Assembly (NCBI GenBank): GCA_001430745.1
Contig: KQ482066.1
Span: 1,222,584-1,286,583 of the forward strand
Direction: 5' to 3'
DNA from: Auxenochlorella pyrenoidosa
Taxonomy: Eukaryota; Chlorophyta; Trebouxiophyceae; Chlorellales; Chlorellaceae
Length of the DNA: 64,000 nucleotides
Below, piece by piece: positions 26,401 through 36,011 of the stretch. The notes under the pieces were generated by a model. It was not told where the DNA came from and made no database searches. It saw nothing but the letters and a program-made list of their open reading frames with translations. The position numbers were made by a program, and so were the translations under genes. Numbering within the stretch: position 1 is the first letter of the stretch; every line of letters begins with the position of its first letter.

Positions 26401-26453
26401 CGGGCGAGGCGGCCGCGGCGGGCGACGCGGCGCGGCTGGACAAGCTGCTGTGA
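23422..26453 (+). CDS. Thylakoid-lumen protein of plant plastid type (DUF7880-like)
   Basis: Probably a thylakoid-lumen protein; function unknown. Exons 23422-23496, 23636-23806, 24001-24032, 24333-24427, 24657-24726, 25764-25869 and 26244-26453 give 252 residues. The N-terminus (MSLTSQCRAPFAAPGASQKV) looks like a plastid transit peptide. It is followed by a twin-arginine lumen signal, LPRRAALAAALVGAAAPW then FSSAALA, and cleavage just before DNEAIKAGLNR would fall exactly at an exon boundary. The mature part, about 170 residues, is helical: RYVKKKKLERLDTYVPPLLE, ELLRSGVFAGLRDNVR, LGEYASERAGND, then LDRLLATVPEEDL. These resemble a plant plastid family I know as DUF7880; the family label is from memory. 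The second N-gap falls in no coding part: 25032-25662 lies in the intron before 25764. Confidence 0.8.
25032..25662. other. Assembly gap (N run)
   Basis: 631 undetermined bases inside an intron of the lumen-protein gene. Both edges are C-rich (CCCACC) tracts, typical of sequencing drop-out. Confidence 0.99.
25911..25956 (+). repeat. (GTTT)n microsatellite between two copies of a splice donor
   Basis: About eleven GTTT units. The preceding exon end TGCGCCAGGTGCGCCCCCC (25862-25880) recurs after the tract at 25959-25977, so the donor is present twice, about 97 bases apart. Confidence 0.85.
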
Positions 26454-27054
26454 GCGGCGTCGTGTGCGCGCTGCAGGCTTTGTGCGCGCCGCGGTCTTGC
26501 GTGCGCCTGCACATGTGTGGCGCTGCTACTCCGTGCGCACATTCTGAATGCTGCAAGACGGCCCTGTGGCAAGACGACTTGCAAGTTTCAAAGCTTTATT
26601 CATGATAGGCATTGGCAGTCTGTTGTTGAGGCTGTTCGGGGGCCTGACTGGGGCCGGGTCAACAAAGCGGCCGGGAATGGGGTTTCAGACCAAGGGGCTG
26701 AGTTGTTGCGAGGCCGAAAAGGTGCGCTGTGCAATATGGGCAAGCCCAACCAGGCACTCCTTAAGTTTGAACTGGCAGAGCATGATGTTAGGCGCCAAGG
26801 TGCTGGGATCAGAGGGAGGCGCCCTGTGATGCAAGGCTGGCTGTCCAGCTTGTGGGCTGGGCCCCCAGCCGTGCCGCTGCGTCCTGGCACATGCATGCGC
26901 GTCTGTGTGCAGGCCAGGCCGCTTGCTGGCATACCTGGCTGTAGTAGCGGGCCGCCTTGCAGCAGGCACAGCGGCGCAGGCTGATGCCGGCAGCAGCCGC
27001 CTAGCTCGCCGCCATGCCGCAATGCGCGCACGAGTGGTGGCTGGCAGTGCCACT
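26454..27054. other. Convergent 3' flanks
   Basis: Lies between the end of the lumen-protein gene (+) and the stop of the minus-strand acidic gene. No coding signal accepted; 26560-26720 is relatively AT-rich. Confidence 0.45.
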
Positions 27055-27824
27055 CTAGGGTGCCTGCTGCCCTCCTGATTGAGCCTCCTCCTCCTGCTCC
27101 TGCTGGCCAGTGGGCTGGCGGCGCCGTGAGAAGGCTCCCTCTGCTCTGGCGCGGCGCTCTGCCTCTGCCGCAGTGCCAAAGGCTTGCAAGCCACCAGCCC
27201 TGTCCAGGCCCAGGAGGAAGAACACGCCCATGGGGATGCCCTCAGCTTCATCCTCTGGGTCACTGGCCTCGCCAGGTGGCCAGTTGTCCACATCGACACA
27301 CCGGCCAGAGGCGAGGAGCTCGTCCGCCTGCAAACATGGGACGTCGAGGGCCGTGGGGCTGGTGCCGTCAGCTCCCGAGCTTCCTGCTTGCGGCGAGTGC
27401 GGTGGGAGCCTTGGACGCTGCGTGCCCCCCAGAGTAGAGCATCACAGAGCCAAAGGTCGGTATGATTGCAGCAGCAACGATTGCCGCATGGCTACACAGA
27501 CGCAGGTTGAGAAATGTGCACTTGTGCCCTCTGCGCATCCCGCAGGCAGGCTGCTGGTTGGGCTGCACACGCATGCGGGCAGGAGCAGCGCTGCGTGCAC
27601 AGACCCGTTGCAGCCATGTACCAGCATACCAGCAGGGGACCATGCCCGGCTGACACTCACACTCGAAATAACAAACCTTAAGTAGAGGCAAGCTGCAAGG
27701 CCAGCGCACCTCAGCCTCTGTCAGCACCGGGTAGGTGGCGAGCGCGCCCGTCGCCTCGGCACACTCTTCGCCCTCGCGGTGGTTGCCCGGAGGCAGGAAG
27801 CCTGCCACCATCAGGAAGCGGTCG
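27055..27824 (-). CDS. Unidentified acidic protein, C-terminal two exons
   Basis: Not recognised. Two exons are secure: 27824-27710 (DRFLMVAGFLPPGNHREGEE, then ATGALATYPVLTEAE) and 27327-27055, which starts ADELLASGRCVDVDNWPPGE and ends at TAG. They join in phase 0. The exon at 27824 begins after a CAG acceptor and needs a preceding exon ending in phase 2. The middle is acidic (SDPEDEAEGI) followed by a hydrophobic PMGVFFLLGLD patch. The last 35 residues are a low-complexity Gln/Glu/Arg tail. Upstream coding exons probably lie between 27830 and 28440, where SAKLSKVESWELFQGLLAL on the minus strand is a candidate, but no phase-consistent chain could be fixed. Confidence 0.55.
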
Positions 27825-29319
27825 CTGCACAGGGTTGTCAAGTACAAAAGATAGGTAGGGCCAGCGAGTTCGTTGCAGAGGGCCACTGGGCGACGAGATC
27901 AGTCGGCTGGGGCCAGCATTGGCAGCAACCCCCAGGTCCCTGGGTGCAGGGTGCCACCCCTGAACCACCGCTGCATGTAGCCATCGCCATGCTTCTGGGC
28001 CCTGCAGTTCTGTGATGATCAGTTCTGTGATTGACACGCCAGGAACACCCCTCACCGGAAGTCCAAATGGCCCCCTGGCCCAATGTGTTCGACCACCGCC
28101 GAGCGAAGGCAGCGAGGGCGGGTGCAGCGTTGGGGAGCCGCTGGCCTCGGCTGCTCGCCTGGCATGGCAGCAGGTGGTTGTCACACTGCTGAGTCTTTGC
28201 AGGGCGGGATGAGTCCAGGGCTGGGCAGCGTTTGCCAGTGAGCACTCAGTGCTGGGACGAGTCTTTGAGCGATGCCTCTCTGCAAGGGGCTCAGCTGCCT
28301 GTGGCACGTGCACTGTTGCTGCTGGCAGGGCGAGAAGGCCTTGGAACAGCTCCCAGCTTTCCACCTTGCTGAGCTTGGCAGATGCAAAGGCCGAGGTGCC
28401 TTTATGTCTCCCTGCCCGAAGCAAGCACTCTCATGCAATTCTCATGCCAACTTTGCATTGTAAGAGCAGCCGCAGCCGCCGCAGCAGCAGCAGCATTGGC
28501 GGCAGTTGAAGCGCTCCCTTGGCGGCGCGGCATAGCTGCACTCAGGTGCTTTCACTCTTCTTTTGCAGCCACAACTGCATGGCGACACGCATTGTCCGGT
28601 TTACACCAACATTGAGAGCATCTCGGCCCTTCCTGGGCAGTGCTAGCGACCTGCCTGCAGAAGAATGCCCAGCCCCCTCTGTTGCCTTCAGTGGCCGTTC
28701 CGTCACCCGCCTTGCAACCACCTGGCAGCGCTGCATTGTTGTTGTAAAGGTCGCCCATCAGTGCCCGTTGCTGAAAACAGCTGTGAGGATTGGCAGATGA
28801 GGCAGACTGGCTTGCACCCAGCCGGCCTCGGAATGGCTGAATAGGCTTGCATGGTGGCAGGCAGAGCGTGAGGGGTTACAGGTCCTAGGCTTGTAGCTCA
28901 GAGGCAGCTCCATACTCGCCCTGTGACTCCCCTGCCACATTCTGTGCATCGCACTTTACATAGCAGGCAACCCGGCACGCTGCGCATGCAGCCGGAGCAC
29001 AGCGGGAGCAGGCATAAAACGGGACGAGCTCATAAGCCTCACGAGCATGCCTTCCGATGCGTATGACAAGGCTGTTCAGTGGCATGCATGCCTGCATGAG
29101 TGCGGATCACAGATATGGGAGGCAAGGGGTAGCAAGGGGGAAATTTTCCCAGAAATGGTGCCCGCATTGGCAGCGGGCGCAGCGCAGGCGGTAGCATTGG
29201 CATCGCGGGTAGCACTGGCCCTTGCACTACTTGCAACAAATTTGTCCAAACCTGGTTTACCAGCATGTGTGACAGCGCCTGTGCGTGACCTCCTAGCGGG
29301 CAAGCACTTGTGAGCAGCG
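27825..29319. other. Region with unresolved exons and a GC-poor small ORF before ATG16
   Basis: It should contain the 5' exons and promoter of the minus-strand acidic gene and the promoter of ATG16. An 88-codon plus-strand ORF at 29047-29313 starts MPSDAYDKAVQW and ends 6 bases before the ATG16 start codon. Its codon use is less GC-rich than the neighbouring genes and its identity is unknown. Confidence 0.4.
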
Positions 29320-32300
29320 ATGGAGGTGGCGGTGTCACCAGCCATCGTGCACAACATACTGGGGCAGCTCCAACATCAAAATGCGGTGCAGAGAGACGCC
29401 TTTGCGGACGTCATTGCGGACTACATGGGAGCACTGCAGCGCTCCAGGGAGCTACAGGTGCGGTTCGGCATTAATGTATCCGTGAAACCGATCGCGTATA
29501 CTGCACAGCAGGATCATGGTCAGCTGCTGCCCCTTGTGAAACCCTGGCAGCTCCAGCCGCCCTGCTGCAGGTGCGCTGCGCTCAGCTTGACAAGGAGGCG
29601 GCAGAGCTACGGGCGGAGAACGAGACCCTGCTGCGCAGCGCCGAGGAGGCCAAGCACAGCGCCATCGTCACCGCGCAGGTGGGCGGGACCAGCACGTGAC
29701 ACCGCTGCCTTGCTCTGCCTGCCTTGTCCGTGCCGTCCCTTGCTTACAACGCCCTCTACTCGTGCTGTTGGACCCCGCAGTACGCTGCTTTGGAGGCACG
29801 GGCGCAGCAGCTGCAGAACGAGCTGACGGCTGCATACAAGGAGAAGGCGGCGCTGGCAGAGGCGTCGCTGCAGGCCACGCGACAGCTGCAGGTCTGCGCA
29901 GCCGGCCAGCCGTGCCGCCCGCACTCCAAAGCCACCTTGTATCTTGGAGCTTGCACAGCCTGCTCGGAGGTCGTTCAGGGTGTGCCCACAAAGTCAGCCT
30001 GCAGTGCCTGGCTGGACAGTGCAGTGCGGTGGCCATTGGCGAGCGGCCAGGCTATGAGATCCGCATGCCTGGCGGCACCGCCTGCGACCCTCCAGCCTGC
30101 GCCGCTATCAACCTATCGTCTCTGCATGCGTGCAGGTGGTGCGAGACATCAATGAGCGGCAGTCACGGGAGCTGACCGACGCAGCTGAGGATGCGAGACG
30201 GCTCAAGGAGCAGGTGCGCCTGCTGCGCCTGCTCCCTTGCCGGCCTGGCACCCTGCGCCCCTGCCTTGCAGCTGGGAGAGCAGAGCAGCGCGTGCTTTCC
30301 GGGGCCGTTTTGCACTAACATGGGCGGCAGACGCGAGCAGCAGGGCCCCGCTGTGGCCGACTGCCCACCGCCAGCGCCCTCCCCTTCCCACCCTGCCCTG
30401 GCCCTGCGGCAGATCCGGGAGCTGCGGTCCCAGGTGGACCACTACAGGGAGGCGCATGCCACGGTGTCCAAAGAGATGGAGGTGGGCTGCGGGCAGCTGG
30501 GGGCGCTTGGCGACGGCGCCCGCCCTCTGCCCTGCACTTTCAAGGCGCTCTGCAGCTGTCGCGCACGGGCAGCGGCATTTCGGCAAGCCAGCAGCAGGCG
30601 GGCTTCCAGTCGGCTGCTGCCCACATGGGAAGGGGCTCATTGCACCGTGGCTGCCGCCAACCTCGGGAGGGGCTGCGCCGTCCCTGCCCCTGCCGCAGGC
30701 GCGTCTGGCCGAGGCGCAGGCGGCCACCGCCCGCGCAGACCGGCTGGAGGGCGAGAGCTCCGAGCTGGTGCGGCGCATCATTGAGATGAAGGACCGCGAG
30801 GCCGACAGGATGAACGAGATGAACCGGCTGCACGCCGAGACGGTGGGGCACGCTGCGCCTGCTGCGCTGGGGCCCGCTGCTCCTGCTGTGCTGGGGCTCC
30901 GCGAGGCTGGCTGCGCCGTGCTTGGGGGTCGCCCCCTTGCACTGTGCGCGTGTGTGTGTGAGTGTTTGACTGTGTGAGAAAATCTTGGGTTAAAGAGGCG
31001 AGCCGCTTGGATGATCTGGATGGACCGTCGGCATGCACATCCGCTGCGCGCAGCCCTGCGGCTGGTCATCAGCGCTCGTCACCCAGGCAGGACAACAGCA
31101 GCGGCAGCAGCAAGGGCACAAGGGAGAAGGCGGCGGCGCAGGCCTGGCGCAGTGGCAAACCCTCCCCATGGTCCCCGCCCCTGCTGCCCGCCGCCCCGGT
31201 GCAGGTGGCAAGGGCTCAGCAGGAGGCGGCAGGCATCCTGGCCGAGGCGCGCGCCCAGGCGCTGTCGCAGGCGCGGCGGGGCGCCAGCGAGGGGTCTGAG
31301 CTGGTGCAGGCGTCCATGCGCAGCCTGGGCCTGGCCGAGGGGCCCGAGGTTGAGCAGCCAGCCGCCGTAATGAAGAGGTGCGCAGGCTGCACAAGGGGCC
31401 AGCGTGCGGGGGCTGCGGCACAAGGGGGCGGGTTGCTGGCTGCCTTAATGCGTGAGCAGCTGGGGCTGAGGGGTCTGCTGTTTGGTGGGTGGGCCCGGGG
31501 GGGAGGCAGCCAGGCTGACCAAAGGGCTGGTGGGGTCCTGCCCAAACCCTGCTTGCGCCAGGGGCTTAGGAGCAAGTTCTCCCTGCATGCCCGAGTGAAG
31601 GACCAGCGCTGTCCAGCATCCAGCATCCAGCAGCATCAGGGCCGCCTCTTTCACCCCAACCCACTCACTCACCCACCCACCACCACCCCCACACCCTTTC
31701 ACCCCAACCCGCCATTGCCACCCCCAAAACACATGCAGCGTGCCTGGCGCTCACGAGGGCGGCTGTTATGGCCTCGCCTTCTCCCGCACCGGGGGCCTGC
31801 TGGCCAGCGGCGGCGCTGACAAGTGTGTGCGGCTGTGGGAGCCGTCGACTGCCACGCCCACTGCCACGCTGCACGTAAGGCGCACACTTGAATGCTGGCT
31901 GGCATGCATGCATGCATGCAGGCAGGCAGGCAGGCAGGCAGTGAAGGCAGGAAGGAGGGAAGCGCTTGCTCGGTTTGCTTTTCAGCAGGGCTCTGCAGCG
32001 AGGACAGTACCCGCAGCACTCGGTTTCCAGCGCACACCTTCGCCTCCACACCGCCTGGAGCGGCCCCCCAAGCCTGCGCCTCTGCTCGTGACCGTGCGGG
32101 CGTCTGTGCTGCAGGGCGCGTTCGAGGGCATCAACGCCGTGGCATTCACCTCTGACGGCCGGCTGGTGCTGGGGGCGGAGAACAAGCAGGTCGGAGCACC
32201 TGGGCTGGTGCTGGGGTTGGGTGCATGCTGGCCCCGGCTAGAGGGGTCTTCGCTTTTGACGATGTGCACTGCCGCGCCCAGGAAGCACCGCTGTTCATCG

Positions 32301-34030
32301 GTTTGCCTTTACAGGGCCTCCAAACCAGGCAGCCCGCTGAGAGCAGCCGTCCCGCTGCTGCTGCGTCCAGCACAGAGCTCGCTACAGAGCTCGCCCCCGC
32401 TGCTGCCGGTCGTGCATGCTCACATCTGGCCGCCTTTGCCCCGTGCAGGCTGTGCGGGCGTGGGACGTGAGCAGCGGGCGCCTGCGCCTGTCGCTCACCG
32501 GGCACAGCGGCAAGGTGACGGGCGTGGGGTGCAGCCCGGCAGACCCCAATGCTGTGGCCACCTGCGCGGCTGACCGAACCATCAAGGCAAGCGCCCGGTC
32601 TGTCCCTCGCTGTGACACATCACAGGCGTGCCTGCTCGCTCGAGCGTGTGCACCTTGCCGCTTTCATGGGGCGCTCCCCGCCCGAGCAGCCGAGCGGTTT
32701 GCAGCCCGGCGGCTGCTGCTGCGCCTGCTCGCGTTCACGTGAGCTCAGGCCGGCCCGGCTCTTTGCTGCCCTGCCTGCTCTGCCCGCAGGTGTGGGGCCT
32801 GGAGAAGGGCTACTGCCTGCGCACCCTCATGTGCCACTCCAGCTGCAACGCGCTGGCGCTGTCGGCCGACGGCGCCCTGATAGTGTCGGGCCACTTTGAT
32901 GGCGCGCTGCGCTTCTGGGACGTGCGCAGTGGGCGGCAAGCGCATGAGGTGGCCGGCCTTCACAGCCAGCAGATCACGTCGGTGGATGCGGGCCTCAGGT
33001 GGGTGCCCCTGCTGTTGTTTGCAGCCCCTGGTGGCTGCCCTGGTGGCCCCTGTTGGTGTTTGCAGCCCCTGCGGGCGGCAGGGCAGGCCTGCAGGCCGGC
33101 ATGCCGCGGAGGACTGCCGTCGCTGCGCGCCTGGCCCGAGAGCAAAGGGTGGCGGGGAAGGGGGAAAAGGGGGGCAGGTTGGCCGCACACAGGCCGCAAA
33201 CCCGACCCAGCTGGCGCGCTGTCTGACGCAAGCACCGGTCGCCGCAGCTTTGTGCACAGCCTTGGTTGGGCCCTTACGCCCTGCGCGCCCTGCCTGCTTG
33301 CCTGGTCCCTGCTGCAGCGGCAGCTTGGTGCTGACCTGTGGCAAGGACAATCTGCTGCGCTGCGTGGACGTGCGGCGCTTCGAGGTGAGCCCTTTGTGCT
33401 TTCCGGCTTCGAGGGGTGCGTGCCTGCGGCTGGGGGACGACTCTCGGGGCCCCGCCAGGGTCGTGCAGGGCACGCGGCATGCCGACCGACGCCGGCGCGC
33501 TTCCTGCGCTGCGCAGGTGCGGCACACCCTGTCTGCCCCAAGCTTCACGGTGGGAGGCACCTGGACGTCGGCATGCCTCAGGTTGGCGCTGCCGCTGCCG
33601 CCGCCGCCGCTGCTGCCTGCCTGTCTGTTGCATGCTCGCCCGCCTGCCTGCACGCCCACCTGCCTGTCGAGCTGCAGCCTCCTCTCTGGCTTGCCTTGGT
33701 CACCCCAGCTAGCTGCCTTACTCCGCCTGCTCTGTACGAGCGTGTTTTCTGTCTGTTGATCCACGTGTTCACATCCCATGCAGCCCCACTGAGCACCAGG
33801 CGGCTGCCGGGTCGGCAGATGGCACAATCTTTCTGTGGGACGTGCCCAGAGGGACGGTCGCTGCGCGGCTGCGGGAGCCCAAGCAAACACAGTCGGCCGT
33901 TGCCTGCTGCTGGTGCCCCCTTGGGTTGCCGCTTGTGACGTGCGACAAGGCGGGGGGGCTCGCTTTCTGGGGCCCGGCCGCGCAGGCAACGGGCTCGGCG
34001 GCCCGCGGCGGGCGGCATCACTCGCTCTGA
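29320..34030 (+). CDS. ATG16: Autophagy-related protein 16 (coiled coil plus WD40)
   Basis: ATG16 binds ATG5-ATG12 and directs ATG8 lipidation at the forming autophagosome. Fourteen exons (29320-29457, 29571-29678, 29781-29891, 30136-30213, 30413-30481, 30699-30842, 31205-31377, 31739-31874, 32115-32189, 32449-32586, 32790-32998, 33318-33384, 33517-33581, 33784-34030) join to 585 residues. Residues 1-60 hold an amphipathic ATG5-binding-type helix (NILGQLQHQNAVQRDAFADV); about 50-225 form a long coiled coil (AELRAENETLLRSAEEAK, RADRLEGESSELVRRIIEMK). From about 285 to the end seven WD40 blades follow: GGADKCVRLWE, AVRAWDVSSGRL, ADRTIKVWGLEKG, GHFDGALRFWDV, GKDNLLRCVDV, SADGTIFLWDV, KAGGLAFWG. 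The frame is also open from 31090, so exon 7 may be longer. The intron after 32586 starts with GC. Confidence 0.92.
31900..31943 (+). repeat. GCAT/GGCA tetranucleotide microsatellite
   Basis: Compound (GCAT)n(GGCA)n tract in the ATG16 intron between the exons ending at 31874 and starting at 32115. Confidence 0.85.
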
Positions 34031-34495
34031 ATCCTGATGCCCACTCCTTGACATGCTGCCCTGCGCACGATTCTGCCACGCATGCAGCTCTGTGCAAGTG
34101 CTCCTGCTGCCCGGCACTGTACCATCTCTGTCTGTACGCTTGTTGCCCAACTAGACTGGTCGTCCCCCCCCCCCCCGGCCCTGGTGTACCATCATAACAT
34201 GCACCCTGCATTCTTGTACTGCAACGTTGGTCAAATTGGCGCCGCGCGCCCCTGATCCTGCTGGTCGCCACGAGCCGCCAGGCATCGCCATGCATGTTAC
34301 AAGTGAAGGCAGCCCAAGAAATGGGCAGCGAGGGGGGTGCAAGGGTGCAGCCCGAGGTGCTGCGGCGATGCAACGCGCCTGCTGCGTGGGGCCACAGCGG
34401 ATCCAGGTACAAGGAAATGTCTCGGCCACCGATGATCGAGATGCATGCATTTCAGCCGGGCCCGTCTGCTGTCGCATCTGCTCCAGCGGCAGCCC
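34031..34495. other. Convergent 3' flanks of ATG16 and the plastid membrane protein
   Basis: No gene seen. Contains a C run (34167-34178) and short low-complexity stretches. Confidence 0.5.
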
Positions 34496-35466
34496 TCACT
34501 TCTTGCCAAAGCCCTTGTACTCCTCAGGCTTGCTGGCAGCCGCCGCCTTGGCCTTCTTGCCGGGGGCGCTGCCGTTGCTGCAGGGGCGGGCGGCAGGGGT
34601 GCATCGCAGGAGCTCACTTGCTGGGTGGTGACAAGCCTCTGCAGCGGCCTGTTCCATCCAATACGTAGCACCAGCATGGTAGCACCAGCTTGGTACAGCA
34701 CAAAGCCGTGGCCGCAGCCTGCCCGCAGCTGACAACTCCTGGCACCAGGGCCAAGCGCTGAGCCTGCGCCCGGTGTCACCAGGGCCACTGAGGGCCACCA
34801 GGCACTGAGCCTGCACTTGTATCCGATGTTAACAGTTCCAATAACAGGCCTTGCAGTTGGCCAGCGCACCTGCTGGGCCGGAAGCTGCTGCTGTCAAAGC
34901 GCGCGCGGTCGGCGGCCTCGGTGCGGGTGTCGTTCCAAGAGGTGAAGGACAGGTAGGCCACGCCCAGGGTGACCACGCTCAGGGCGGCGACTGGCGGGGG
35001 GGGGGGGGGGGGGGGGGGGGGCGGGCGGACGAAGGCGGGCGGGTGGGGGGAAGCAAGGCAGCGCGTGGCTGGGGTCGAGCGCGGCTGTCCACCAAACAGC
35101 AGGCATACGAGAGCCGTATCAGAAGGCTGAAGTGCTGAGCACACCGCCGTGCCTGGCCCCTGGCTCACTTGCGATGGTGAAGAGGGCGGTGAAGACAAGG
35201 TCTGTTGGGTCAGACTCCACAGCCGTCTGAGCCGCTGCCAGCGCATCGCCTGCAGCTGGCACGGCGGCAGCAGCTGGCAGCCCTGCCATCGCATCAGAGA
35301 CGACTTCGCTAGCCTCTGCAGGCAGCGCGGCCACGGGCCGCTGCCGCCGCCAGTGCCGCCGCTGCGCAGTGGCGGTGAGCCGCCCGCTGCCAGCGCCCCC
35401 TCGTCGCAGCAGCTGCGCGGGCTGCGGGCGCGCAATGCAAGCGCTGCTGGACGCTGTGATGGCCAT
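34496..35466 (-). CDS. Small plastid protein with one membrane span
   Basis: Not assigned to a named family. Exons 35466-35169, 34990-34870 and 34577-34496 join to 166 residues. The first ~50 residues (MAITASSSACIARPQPAQLL, rich in Arg, Ser and Ala) look like a plastid transit peptide. The central part is Ala-rich and acidic (VVSDAMAGLPAAAAVPAAGD). One hydrophobic helix spans the first intron junction (DLVFTALFTIA joined to ALSVVTLGVAYLSF), followed by SWNDTRTEAADRARFDSSSF and a Lys/Ala-rich tail ending KPEEYKGFGKK. The layout suggests a thylakoid or envelope membrane anchor with a basic stromal tail; this is inference. Confidence 0.75.
34996..35021 (+). repeat. Poly(G) run of 26
   Basis: On the coding (minus) strand this is the C-tract directly upstream of the second exon's acceptor. 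Length in the assembly may be inexact. Confidence 0.8.
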
Positions 35467-36011
35467 GTCTGCTGCGGCTGCCGCTCGGAAGCGGTGTTGG
35501 GTTGCAAGGTGAGCTGGGAGAGGCTGAGGTGCTCCTGGGGTGCTACAATACCGTTGCCCGAGCTCGATCCACAAGAACGATGCAATGCGTGAGCTACCCC
35601 TACGCTCATCCAATCCCGCCCGACAGGCGCAGCGTGCCGCCTCCTCGAAGAGGCAACAGTGTGGTCTCAGCTGCCTGCCCGGACAGAATGAGGCTTATAG
35701 GTGCGGTATGGAGCATAAAACAGCAGGAGCCTGGTCTGTGGTGGGTGGCAGTTGCGTGAGCAGGTTTCCCAGCTGCAGCGCTGCACGTGACGTGCAAGGC
35801 CGCGGCGTGCGCCTCTTCAAAGAGGTAAGTGGTAGCTGTGCCATTAATAATCATTGCAAGCAGGACAGTAACATGGAAGTATGAAGAGCGATGCCACTGC
35901 AAGCCCTCCCGCTGCCTTCAGAGAGCCAGTGTCGATGGCGCTGCTATGCCCGCTGGGCTGGCAACTAACTTTTGGCCGGGGGAGCGATGGTTGTTCCCCC
36001 ATCGCGACAGG
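35467..36011. promoter_or_regulatory. Divergent upstream region
   Basis: 545 bases between the start codons of the minus-strand plastid protein and the plus-strand disordered protein. It must hold both promoters if the start assignments are right. No TATA-like element is obvious. Confidence 0.4.

Noticed and set aside
27368..27886. 172-codon minus-strand ORF as one exon of the acidic gene
   Set aside because: A GTGCGC donor ends the real exon at 27710 and the next exon at 27327 joins in phase; the ORF beyond 27710 is intronic.
32628..33938. 436-codon plus-strand ORF over the ATG16 WD40 region
   Set aside because: It contains one true exon in frame but runs through introns; blades are restored only by splicing.
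32745..34412. 555-codon minus-strand ORF
   Set aside because: Antisense shadow of ATG16 exons in GC-rich DNA, with no family features.
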